Below, piece by piece: positions 25,401 to 35,200 of a DNA stretch of 64,000 nt. The notes under the pieces are model-generated. The model did not search any database and was not told the origin of the DNA. It was given only the letters and a program-made list of their open reading frames with translations. Position 1 is the stretch's first letter, and every line of letters begins with the position of its first letter. The stretch spans positions 2,255,494-2,319,493 of the forward strand of contig NC_020173.2 in NCBI RefSeq assembly GCF_000224145.3, given 5' to 3'. The position numbers were made by a program, and so were the translations under genes. This DNA comes from Ciona intestinalis (Eukaryota; Chordata; Ascidiacea; Phlebobranchia; Cionidae).

Positions 25401-28400
25401 TTTGTGGTAACATTATTAGAATATGTGTGAAAGGGGTTTCTTCCATGTCTTAAATAGTTATCGTTCCGGGCATATGATGTGTCTTTGGACCAGTCACTTT
25501 GAATTAACGGTAAACTCTAATGGTGTCTCGCTGCATTTCAAACAAAATGTCGGTATTTAAAAAAAACAAAAAAAACAGACAATTGCTATAAAGACCGTTT
25601 TTCATTGGTAATACATCACTTGGCGCCACCTACATTTGAATTCTTATATTGTTTCTCATATATGGCCAGGCTCAAACATTACTGCATCATCCATTGCCGA
25701 AGAACAAGCAGAATTCTTACAATCCAGTAACTCAATTTCTTCACCTGACTTGTTGGAAAATCTTTTGGTTGTTAAGAGGTAGGACATATAGTAGAGTGGG
25801 GTAAGATGGGACACCTTCAGCACCTAATTTCAAATATCCTGTTTTTTTAAATAAATAATAACAGTCTATGGCAGTCGCGAGAATATAGTTTTAAAACTCT
25901 TTGAATATTCTTTGTTTACTACTGAATGGGTTGAGAAAAGGAAAAAGGGGGTTCTATCTTCCCCGTCATACCATATATGGTGGGGAAAGGAAATATTTTT
26001 AAACAGGAATACTAAATTAAAAAAGAAGCAAATTTTATATTCTTGCGGGACAACGCGGGTATAACAGTCCTTATACTTTGTCAGTAATAATTTTTTTTTA
26101 TTTTTTTATAACGATTTTTTTTAAATATCTGACATTTTGCAGGCTTTCTGAAATTAAGACAAGTACGAATGTAACATCAAATTCAACCAAAGAAAGCAAA
26201 ATGTTACTGAAGTCTGTTCAAACCACAGTAAACACTCTACTTGGTGAAAAACTAATCGACGTTTGGAATGAAATACCAGAGGTTACATGGTTGAAAATAA
26301 TAACTTTTTTTTAATAACTTTTTTTAATATGATAGAAAATAATAAGTTTTTTCAAAGAAACTTCATTGTTGAATTTTGCAGAACGAAAGAGCGTCGAACG
26401 CTTATGACGTCACAGAAGCAGTGGACGACATGGGATTCAAGATAGGCAAGCAAATAGATACAGGGGAATCAGTTACAAACTATTTCGAAAATACTGCTTT
26501 TCAGGTGAATTAGTTTAGGATCTAATGTAAGACCGGTTAATTTAAAAATATTCTGAAATATATCATCAACAAGTGCTTCAGCGCATTTATACAGACATCA
26601 AAAGTTGTAATTTTGTGATTAAGCTTACTGGTACAAATTTAAACTAATGTATAGTAGGTGTTGGAAGACGGGGCACCTTTAGCGCATAATATCCAAATAT
26701 CCTGATCGTATTTTAAACAGTTAACAACGGTCTATGCTCTATATGGGATTCGTAAGAATAACCTACGGTTCTATAATTATTTTATTGTTCTTTGTTTACT
26801 ACCAAATAGGACGCGAAAATAGAATGAAAAGGTATCCCATCTTCCTCCACTCTGCCATATCATTTCATGTTACCCAGCTTGACACCTACTCATGAAATCA
26901 AACTATAAAACAATGTCGGCTTAAATATGATGATATATTACAGGTCATGTCACTTGGAGGCAAAAATCCGCAAAGCCAAAAATTGAACTCGGTAAATAGA
27001 GTCCAGTTTCCCTCGAGTTCCCAGAAAAGCAACGATACAAACTGGATCGATGATTCTGGCTCGATAGCTGTGCCTTATTCACCTAATGCTGCCAATGATA
27101 CAACTGTAGTGTTCGCAGTATACAAGAACCTCGATACGCTGCTAGGTAAAATTATATTAGTATTTTTAAAACATAACTTTTATTGATTTATTTGAAAACG
27201 ATAGCGAAGGTCATATCCCAACCAAGCGAAGGGAATCAACAGCAAAACAACAGTTGTTAAAACACGATATGGTCAAAAAGCGTGGGAAAGACTGTCAGTT
27301 AAAAAGCGTGGCCGTTATATGCACCTAAATCTTTTATCCAACTTAACAGATGCTAAAAGTTTTACTTCTTGTTTTTAACTAATAAAACTTTTGTTTTATA
27401 AACATTAATTGCCACCACAAAAAGCGTGCTTAACTAAGCTCACATATTGGAGCTTCACTTTAGAACCGATAGAACAACGTTTTTAAGATCAATATAGTTT
27501 AATTAGATTCTTTCAGGTAACAGCTTTGAGGGTAATGTACAAACACTTGACAAGGACAAGGATAGCCGTGGTAATGTTTCATTATTGAACAACACGAGTA
27601 CGAGTGAGGATCGGTACTTGGTCAACTCATACGTCATATCTGCTTCCGTTCAGCCAGCGCCCGTAGAATTGCTGAAGACGCAAAAAGTGAAGTTCCTTTT
27701 AAAGCATAAGAACACATCTGTGCATTGTACTATGAGGTATAGAAGTATTAGCGTTGTTGCATGTGCATATGTGCGAGTTGCATAATTGGTTTAGCTATTT
27801 TGGTGTTGCAAGATTCACTAAAACAAGTAAAGAGTGTAAAGTAGTATGCGGGGAAAAGTAGTACAACTTTTCCTTTTATTTTTTTTCGCCCTATTTGGTA
27901 GTATATACAAAGAACATTCAAAGAATTATAAAACCGTATTCTCACTTCAATGAACCGTTATTAATTGTTTAAAACACGTCTCCAATGAACCGTTATTAAT
28001 TGTTTAAAACACGATCAGAATATTTGGATATTATGTGTTAAAGGTGTCCCCCAGCATCTTCCCGACAGTACTATATATTTGGATTCATTGTACATTTGCT
28101 ACGAATAAGTATTGTACAATGTATTTTACTAAAGGTGTGTATTTTGGAAGCCGAAACTCGCAGTAGTGGGCAATTCGTCCGCTGGACATTGGTCAACTGA
28201 AGGTTGTAAAAGGATACGAAGCAACAATACACATACTGAATGTGAATGCGACCATTTGACTAATTTTGCAATTCTAATGGATGTTAGAGGAGTTCAGGTC
28301 GGTGAAATAAAACAAACAGGAGAAGAAAGCAAATATCCTTTATGTCCAAACCTGTTTCACCCTGATAAAGACGACTTGAATAAGTGGTTAAAACGTCGGT

Positions 28401-31275
28401 TATCCATTTTTTGCCGAAAGAGCCATACCACAAGTTCTTAATGGATGTTGTATTTGCGGTGACTTTTGTTTGTATATGTTATGCGACCCTTTCCAGATGC
28501 CGCTGTCTGAATTACTTTGAATTTGCCAAACTACATTTAAACTTTGTAAATACTTAAACTGACAAGTTAATTGCTTTTCCTGCAGCTCGATAAAATCAAT
28601 AACGAGGTTCTGACTTACATAACATGGATCGGTTGTTCAATGTCCATCGTCTGTCTCGTCATGTGTGTCTTTTGTTTCAACACCTTGCGTGGTCTGCGGT
28701 CAATCAGGACTTCTATACACAAGAATCTCTGCTTTACTCTTGGTCTGGCGCAAACTGCTTTCCTATTAGGCGCCGATAAAACAAGTTATCCGGTATGGCT
28801 ACTGTTTTTACTGACTTTAAACTAATCTAAATTAAGTTGAAGTTAATCTAGAACAAAATTTTCCTTCTTTCTTAGGACCAAATGTAAATAAGTTTTTAAC
28901 TGTCAGCGTGTTTTAACGTTTGTCGTATTTTTAGATTTAAATATTCTTTAATTGTTATTATGGATTGCAGCTCTTGTGCCCTATAATTGCGGGAGTTTTG
29001 CATTACCTCTTCCTGACCGTTTTCGCGTGGATGTGTATCGAAGGAATGCATCTGTACGTCTCACTTGTGAAAGTGTTTGAAATCGACAAGTCCTCGCGAC
29101 TTGCCTGTTATTATGCCTTCGCATATGGAAGCCCGATTCTTGTGGTTGCTATTACGGCAGCTATAAGATATGATGGCTACGGGACTACTCAAAGGTAATC
29201 GTATATTGAACATAATAAATGAATGAGTGTAAGTTATTTATCCTAACGTGGCAGGCTGTTATAACACGAAGTTGCTTTGTTTCACACACCTCGTTTACGC
29301 TTACAAGTTGATCATTTATGTGATTTGTTTGTAATGTATGACTGACAATATAGATAACCCATAGGATTGGTACGACCTTGAAAGTTAGCTTTTTCTCTTT
29401 TAGTTGTTGGTTGCATGCCAAAGACGACTTGATGATTTGGAGTTTTGTTGGACCCGCTTTGTGCGTGATATGCGTGAATATTTACTTCTTCTTTATCGCG
29501 ATGAGAGTCATGAGATCTCATCGCATTACAACGCCGGCGCACAGAAGTAGGCTTGCAAAAACCAAGTAAGTAAAGCTATAGTACTGTGGCGTAAGATAGG
29601 ACACCTTTAGAACACAATATCCGAATATCCGGACAGTGTTTTAAACAAATAATAACAGAGGATATGATTTTACTATTCTTTGATTGCTTTTTGTTAACTA
29701 TACCAAATGGGACGAGGAAAAGTAAGTTAAAACGGTAGCCCATCGTTCCCTGCCCTGCTACGCATATCCCAATCAACAGAATAAACCGGTTTATATAAAG
29801 AACGTGTTTGTAAATTTGTATTTTTTCACCATCTTCTTCAGAACGTGGATTAAAGGTTCTTCTGTTTTGCTCTGTCTTCTTGGTATAACTTGGATATTTG
29901 GTGTCTTCTTTGTGGATTCAAAGTCTGTAGTTATGGCTTACCTATTCACCACATGCAATGCTTTACAGGTAGCTAAACTAGCTATAATGTTTGTTTGTTA
30001 CCAGCTCCAATATAGTGATAAGTTGGTTGACTTTCAATATGCTTGTTCTTACTAAATGTTGAATCGAATCTTTTTGTTAAGGGTGTTTTCATATTTATTT
30101 TCCACTGCCTCCTAAACGAACGAGTAAGGACCGAGTTGGCGAAATACGCCAGGAGACGAAATTTATGTCCTTCATGGGTGAGAGGTCGCTACCACGTGAC
30201 TAACAGCGTCACGAGGTCAAACTACAACACGACAACATCGATGGTAACCTATATTGTAGTGTTGCAAGCTAGCTTAATGTAAAGTCTGTCTTTTTTTTAG
30301 GGCTATCGAAGTAGAAAGTCTTCATCTGGCAACACTGAAAATTCAAGTCAGACCAACGGTTCATGGTCTTGGTTTAAGAGCAAAGAAACTCAGTAAGAAT
30401 TTAAAGTCATGATGTAATTAATAAATGCAGATTTACATATATTTACTTTTTAGAAATGATAGCGTGATAAAGCGATCGGTCGTTCGGACAATAACACCGA
30501 AATGGAAAAGCGATTCCAAACGAGGTAAACACTTGTGTTGCAACCGATGGATTATGATCGTAAGAATCTTCTTTTTGCAGTTGCTGGAGAGCTGCAGTTT
30601 ACAACAGAACTTAAAAAGTCAAGTTCGTCTGAAAATAAGATTACAAGCACAACTACTGAACGTACAGAATCAGTTGTGGAAGTACAAAAGCATGAACCGA
30701 TACAACATAATGAAAATGTTGTCGCTTTAAAAAACAAACTGGCGAGTACCAAAATATTTAAAAGCTTTCGTTTTCGCTTCTGAACGTAATAACGTAACGT
30801 CAATATAACTAAGAATTTATTTCGTGTTGCAGATAAGCGCAGAGCGAACCTGTCTCTAAAATAAGACTCATCAACACATCAATTTTAGACTTTTAAATTT
30901 CAGACGCCTATGCTTAATCGGAAAGTGGTTGTCACTGTTTCGGATGAATCTACAAGTTGTAGTGACGGTGCAGATGTCGATTTTGGATGTTTGAATGCAG
31001 CTTTTGAGGGGGAAGCCACCGTTACTCCTTTACCAGAACGCAAAGAACGAATAGAACGATTTTACAGAGATTACGCTGAACATTTTAGTGGCCAAGGCAA
31101 CAAAGCAGAATCTGGCATATTTAGGAATAACAGTATGCCTGTAAAGGTACGCAGAGATACACCCCAGCCTAGAGCCCCAGCAACAGAAAATGGTGTCAGC
31201 GCAAAGTCATTGTACTTTAGCGTCGGCCTGTCTTTAAAGGTAAAGTCGACCACCGAAAAAGTGGCAGATCTGTGA
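13495..31275 (+). CDS. large adhesion G-protein-coupled receptor (LamG-EGF-PAN-HormR-GAIN-7TM)
   Basis: Cell-surface adhesion receptor. About 32 exons join in phase from 13495; the first encodes a signal peptide (KIANWFVAVLFLINL). Then: laminin-G domain (13611-14300, TNGLLLYYRG, SSCVYRLSINERY); partial EGF-like motif (CGNPYCGNGGIC); unassigned segment, possibly discoidin-like (20080-21571); PAN/apple-like domain (22162-22455); EGF remnant (GYQCECVNQMIGARC); Ser/Thr-rich stalk (23983-24571); hormone-receptor domain (24622-25381, GRVTLECQQGGQWS); GAIN domain; and GPS with ECECDHLTNF, cleavage expected after base 28258. The 7TM exons (28586-30243) resemble latrophilins: IHKNLC, FAWMCIEG, CWLHAKDD, GVFIFIFHC. 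The cytoplasmic end is uncertain: the exon from 30581 may run to a stop at 30783 (about 1,681 aa) or splice onward to an open frame at 30904-31275; a polyA signal lies at 31443. Introns hold nine MITEs and an antisense gene. Confidence 0.88.
14946..16961 (-). CDS. BTB-BACK-kelch protein nested in an intron of the adhesion GPCR
   Basis: Likely a KLHL-type substrate adaptor for cullin-3 ubiquitin ligase, by family. Two exons, 15644-16961 and 14946-15565, joined in phase, give about 645 aa. The BTB domain is at the start (SNSDYFRAMFDSGMTESQ); a BACK-like helical region follows (LLSAVGYFQMHGLMQQLMTC, LPFALDCGMLDLHTLAFNSV); then weak kelch repeats with the usual blade motifs (GIYILGA, DCYDPIKNQWF, NLIYDPLDNSWE). 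The BTB fold is interrupted by a basic stretch of roughly 60 residues between LKNLENCG and DVRHLLSAVG. I start at the ATG at 16961 because the open frame further upstream has no ATG. The gene lies wholly inside the host's sixth intron on the opposite strand, so it needs its own promoter. It is divergent from any KLHL I can name. Confidence 0.8.
16962..20079. other. remainder of the host intron upstream of the nested gene
   Basis: About 3.1 kb between the nested BTB-kelch start and the next exon of the adhesion GPCR. It must carry the nested gene's promoter. Several short overlapping frames exist (notably 18216-18608 and 19362-19688), but none shows a recognisable domain or good splice context. 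Sequence around 18240-18480 is richer in G+C than the rest. No MITE or SINE lies here, in contrast to the introns downstream. Confidence 0.5.
20228..20430 (-). repeat. MITE copy
   Basis: Begins TATACTGTGCGGGAAGATGG and ends TCCCATTTTCCCCACCATAC. Sits 14 bases after the exon ending at 20213. Confidence 0.8.
20897..21085 (+). repeat. MITE copy, well preserved
   Basis: Ends GTAGGGTGGGGGGAGATGAG and CATCTTCCCCACCCTACTAT pair over about 25 bp. Shares an intron with no other copy, between exons 20640-20817 and 21191-21571. Confidence 0.85.
21608..21794 (-). repeat. MITE copy
   Basis: From AGAGTGGGGTAAGACAGGAC to TATTTCCCCACCCTACCATA, starting about 37 bases after the exon ending at 21571. Confidence 0.82.
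22605..22786 (-). repeat. MITE copy with a shortened left end
   Basis: The left end keeps only GTATGGTGGGGTACACC, having lost the AAGATGGGA part; the right end CATTTTCCCCCACCCTTATA is intact. Fills most of the short intron before the exon at 22828. Confidence 0.78.
23693..23943 (+). repeat. SINE copy lacking its tRNA head
   Basis: Starts in the body (AAGACACTTAACGGTAATTA) and continues through GTTACATATGTGGTAACTCG, CACGAGGTGTATGAAACAGA and GCCATGCGAGGATAAAACAA to a CATTCATTCA tail. Lies directly before the exon at 23983. Confidence 0.75.
24231..24430 (-). repeat. MITE copy, diverged ends
   Basis: Core landmarks ATATCCTGATCGTGTTTTAA and CTGCCAAATGAGACAAAAAA are clear; ends (GGTCCTGCTGAGTAAGATAG and TCTTCCCCTGTCGTACTTTT) are more decayed than in sister copies. 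Confidence 0.75.
24893..25153 (-). repeat. MITE copy carrying a ~60-bp insertion
   Basis: Begins AAAAAGGGGGGGGGGATGTG and ends CCCATCTTCTCCCAGCACCC. Between the ATTTGACGAGAAAATTAAAC and AAAAAGGTGTCCC landmarks there are about 60 extra bases (25055-25115) not present in other copies. Confidence 0.72.
25790..25976 (-). repeat. MITE copy
   Basis: AGTAGAGTGGGGTAAGATGG to CTATCTTCCCCGTCATACCA, beginning 12 bases after the exon ending at 25778. Confidence 0.82.
26652..26860 (-). repeat. MITE copy
   Basis: ATAGTAGGTGTTGGAAGACG to CATCTTCCTCCACTCTGCCA. A duplicated TCTATG in the middle makes it slightly longer than standard. Confidence 0.78.
27235..27325 (+). repeat. ~85-bp dispersed repeat, second copy at 10400-10490
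   Basis: Shares AGCAAAACAACAGTTGTTAA and AAAGCGTGGCCGTTATATGC-like sequence with 10400-10490 (AGCAAAACAACAGTCGTTAA, AAAAGCGTGTCCGTTATATA). No features of a known element; intron of the adhesion GPCR here, zmynd8 there. Confidence 0.5.
27841..28073 (+). repeat. MITE copy with an internal tandem duplication
   Basis: Starts GTAGTATGCGGGGAAAAGTA and ends CATCTTCCCGACAGTACTAT. The segment CAATGAACCGTTATTAATTG plus TTTAAAACACG occurs twice in a row (about 27951-28012), which explains the extra length. Confidence 0.75.
29217..29312 (-). repeat. SINE tail fragment
   Basis: AATGAATGAGTGTAAGTTAT, TTATCCTAACGTGGCAGGCT and TTTCACACACCTCGTTTACG correspond, reversed, to the last third of the SINE. Starts about 20 bases after the exon ending at 29194. 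Confidence 0.65.
29579..29762 (-). repeat. MITE copy
   Basis: TAGTACTGTGGCGTAAGATA to ATCGTTCCCTGCCCTGCTAC, 14 bases after the exon ending at 29565. The middle has lost part of the ACGGTCTATGGGAG segment. Confidence 0.78.
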
Positions 31276-31699
31276 AAGGCAATATCAAACTGGAAATTCA
31301 ATGTGTTAAGATCAAAATCCTTATACAAACCAAAATCCATAGTGATTTCTATGGACTTTGATACAAACAAGCTAACGATATTTCTGATAACCGTTCATGT
31401 GTCTTACTGCCGAGCTTTGTGTACTATCTGTTTCATAGTGTAAATAAAGTACTGTGTAAACTAAATGTGATAAATGGTAGTTGTAGATTAGGAATAACAG
31501 TACAAAACTGGCATATCAGACCGTATGTCTGCGAACCCCAGGCCCCAAAAAATAAAATTCGACAAAAAATATCATTCATCCGCTAGATGGAATTGCTCGC
31601 TTTGTGTTGCCTCGGTGATCGTTTGATACAAAATTTATGAAAACAAACCTAATAATAGATGCGGTTTGACAGTTAAAACCAGATAAATTTGCCCGGAAA
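31276..31699. other. 3' flank of the adhesion GPCR and 5' flank of C10orf53
   Basis: Contains AATAAA at 31443-31448, the likely polyadenylation signal of the adhesion GPCR transcript. Only about 230 bp then remain before the next start codon on the same strand, so the C10orf53 promoter must be very short. Nothing else recognised. Confidence 0.6.
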
Positions 31700-31978
31700 A
31701 TGCCAAAAAATTCTAAAGTTATACTTGAGTACGGCCCGTACGAAGCATGCGGTGTCGTAAAGCATCGAACATCTCGATTAGAGGGTTTGGAAACAGTGTT
31801 AACGTCCGAAGGACATTCGGTCGCGCTATCCGAGATTGAAGACTGGAATTTGGTTCGATTGAAAGTGAACGGCGAAATTGTATTCACATGTAACATATGC
31901 GAACTAGATTACGGAGGTGATGGTAAATTGGACGAACTGTGCAGCCAGGCTTCGAAGCAAGTTTTGAGCGCTTATTAG
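31700..31978 (+). CDS. C10orf53 / UPF0728 family protein
   Basis: Conserved small protein of unknown biochemical role, 92 aa, close to the vertebrate length. The whole frame follows the family: near-invariant start (VILEYGPYEACGVVKHRTSR), then SALSEIEDWN-like and VRLKVNGEIVFTCNI blocks, then LDYGGDGKLDELC and the tail QVLSAY. The start ATG follows GGAAA and gives the family's MPxN opening. One uninterrupted coding exon, 302 bp before the next gene on the same strand; that spacing is long for a Ciona operon. No signal peptide or membrane segment. Confidence 0.93.
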   Translation: MPKNSKVILEYGPYEACGVVKHRTSRLEGLETVLTSEGHSVALSEIEDWNLVRLKVNGEIVFTCNICELDYGGDGKLDELCSQASKQVLSAY

Positions 31979-32280
31979 TTGGAGAAAAATATTTAAAAGC
32001 TATGTCAATTGTTGTAAACTTTGATATTTTTACTGTATATTTTACACTGTACATCCTTTGCATTACCATGCTGAAAATATGCATATTTTGATGCTGTTAT
32101 GACCAAACGGTTTCAACACAGCATTAATACAAATTGTTAATGTGTTTGAGTTTTACATATTGTTAAAAGCATATGCCACTGCTCTAGTGTTTTATTTCAT
32201 TGCACTTATATAATCTGCACTAAAAATTGCAAAAACCTACAGGTTATTTTGAGCTGTGTAAGTAATTATTATAGCACAGC

Positions 32281-35200
32281 ATGAATATAGATATAGTTGG
32301 TAGAATAAGACCTCCCTTGCCTGGAGATGTTGGTATCAGTCTACAAGTAACTGAAGGAAAAAGAGTGCATGCCCAACAAGGGGGAAATTCACACAGGTTT
32401 GTATTTAAAATGTTAGTGGACATAGCGGACACAGTGAATATTGTGGACGTAGCGGACATAGTGGGAATAGAAGACAAGTACTAATTAAAGGGACCGAAAG
32501 TGTACTGCAATCACTAAAATAAGCAATGAGTCTATTGTTTAAAGATTGGGACTCAGTAACTGCAATTTAAAGGTTTTTTTCACCTATAGTTCTAACCTGT
32601 TATTACAACAGAAGAGATAAAACAAAGTCTTGTTTATGTATGCATAAAAACATCAGTTTAAAATTCTTTGCTTCATCCATCGTTATTGCTTTCTCAGCTT
32701 TCATCTGCTGTACCAGCCTGATGCAACCAACCAGGAATTATTTTCAAAGACCGTCCAACCTTTACTTGATTTGTTTATAGCAGGATTCAACACATGTGTT
32801 CTTGTATATGGAGAAAGTGGTATGTAACTACATATGCGGTTCTATCTTTTCTGTATTGTAATAGAATTGGCATGTTAGCGTGTATAACTCTTGTTAAAAA
32901 GCAAAACAAACTGTTTAAATGGCCCAGTGTCAAGTTTCTTCATTAAAAACCATGCCATTGTTGTCAACATGTGAAAGCGATCGTTTTAATTTTATTTGTA
33001 ATTCCAAAATTACCAAGGTTTTAGATTCAATCACAAGTAACGTTGTGCTAATGCTGTGTGCAGTTCTGAAACAGAAAACTGCCGCAACACCACCACAACG
33101 AAGTCAATTAAATGTTGAACGGGAGCTAGTCGATCGTTAACTAGACAATGTACATTATCTAGTACGTGCAGAAAGTGGTAACATCAACCACCCCAACACC
33201 ACTTTCTTGTTATAGGCAGTGGCAAGTCATTCACATCCGTTGGTGAACAAGCTGGTGTACAACCTGGCATAATACCTCAAGCTATCAGCTATGCTACATT
33301 GAATGTACAGCAGCAGAACTCACAGAAACCACCAGGTTGAATTTAACTGTTGATAAATATACTGAGCAAAATTCAGCTAGATATAAACTATGAAAGTATC
33401 TGGAAGTGATTTTAAAACTATCGCAAGGGAATCTACTGTTTTTATTATTTCAAACATTTAACTTAAGTCTTAACCCCTGCGTATTTACTTGGTTGCAGGG
33501 GAAAAATAAATATAAGTTTGCCTGATGTTTCGCATTGGACATTTTTGCCCCATTTTTTTTGCGGGAATCAGTATTGTTTATGCCTGGCAAAAAGTAACAT
33601 GATCGTTGGAGTAAAATATCGTAAAAATTTATAAAAAAAAAATTATGTAAGCGGACTGTTTTCATTCTTCATATTATCTGTTGCTGTTGGTAATTATTTT
33701 TGTTGCAGAAAACTCGTTTGTATCCGATGGTCAGCAGACATCACCACGTGTAGAAGATAGAGGAAGATTGCTGATGTATCATTATGAAATATACAATGAG
33801 ATTATTAAGGATTTAATGGCAGCAAGAGGCTCCTTGTCAGGTAGTGTATATGGTCTACTTAATGCTTCTTAGGTATCATACACATACATTGTGTAGCCAA
33901 TTGTCTTAACTTTATAATCAATATACTATAGGCCTATGCAGGATATAACAAAACTGATCTATGTTATTTTAAAGGTCGTCTGGGTGCTGGGCCAATGGAA
34001 CTTCAGTATTCTCCAGAACGTGGAATGTACGTCAAGAATCTGCAGTATGATATATGTAGGAATCCAACAGAAGCAATCGCAGGCATGTACTACCTTAGTG
34101 CTTGGTCCCACGGCAAAGTGCTTGACTTGCCTGCCTGTAGCTAAAAGTTATAGGTTCAGTTCATGGCACAAACACAATCACCAAAAAAGTTACGTATGTG
34201 GTAACTCATAAGAAGGGATGAGGTTTATGAAACAGAACACCTGTGTTATAATGGCTGTTACCCATTCAAATAATTCTTTACTAAAACATAATGCAACTAA
34301 ACATGTTTAATTATGAATTATATCAACAGCTTTCTGGCAAGCATGGGTATCAAGGAACACAGCAGCTTCTGATTTTGGTTCTTCTGCTATTTTTGCAACT
34401 CATATATTTCAACTTGAACTTTACATGGTATGTAGGTATGATGATGAAACAGTAAAAAACGGGCATCAAATTTATCCTTGATGCAAATCACACTTTTTTA
34501 CATTGCAATTAATCCAAATAATGAAAATGTAAAATAACTATTTTTATTCTTACAAAAGCAGAATGTCATGGTATTTTTCTGCTTGGGTGAGGTCCTACAG
34601 CATGTCATACTATTGGAAGTAGCATTTACACCAATGTTGGCCCATTACCCTAACACCTAAAAAATGCAGAACAAAATTGATTAAAATGAACGTTTGATTT
34701 TGAATGACAAAGTTTAAAAAAAGAGTATGTTTCTTCAGATGACGGATGAGAATCCTCTTCCTAATCGATCCACATTCACGGTGATCCGCCTCCCTGGAGC
34801 AGAGAAGCTTGCAGAGGATTTGAACCGCACAAGAGTAAGAGAAGGACCTACTCTGTCAAAATCAATTGTGGCTTTCAATAAATTAACAGCAGATCTTGCA
34901 AGACAGCAAGAACCTGAGAGAGTTGTAAACTACAGGTAACTTGTGTTTTATATTTTTTAAATTTGAATAAGAAAAAAAAACTATGTTGTAAGCCAAGACC
35001 AAATACCTTTTCTAATTTTCATTTGCTTTTTTATCATTTAAATATCATACAACTGTTTTTAAAAGGTTGCATTATATTTTAGTTGCAAATTGCAATTTAT
35101 AATACAGTTATTTCCCACATACCACCTTTCTTTAAAGCCTAATTGGTAAAAATCTGTCATTTTTGCAGCGACTCCAAGTTAACAAGCCTACTGAGTGATA

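Noticed and set aside
31700-32400. C10orf53 and ccdc78 as an operon
   Set aside because: The 302-bp spacing is longer than usual for tunicate operons and no spliced-leader acceptor directly before the ccdc78 ATG was evident.
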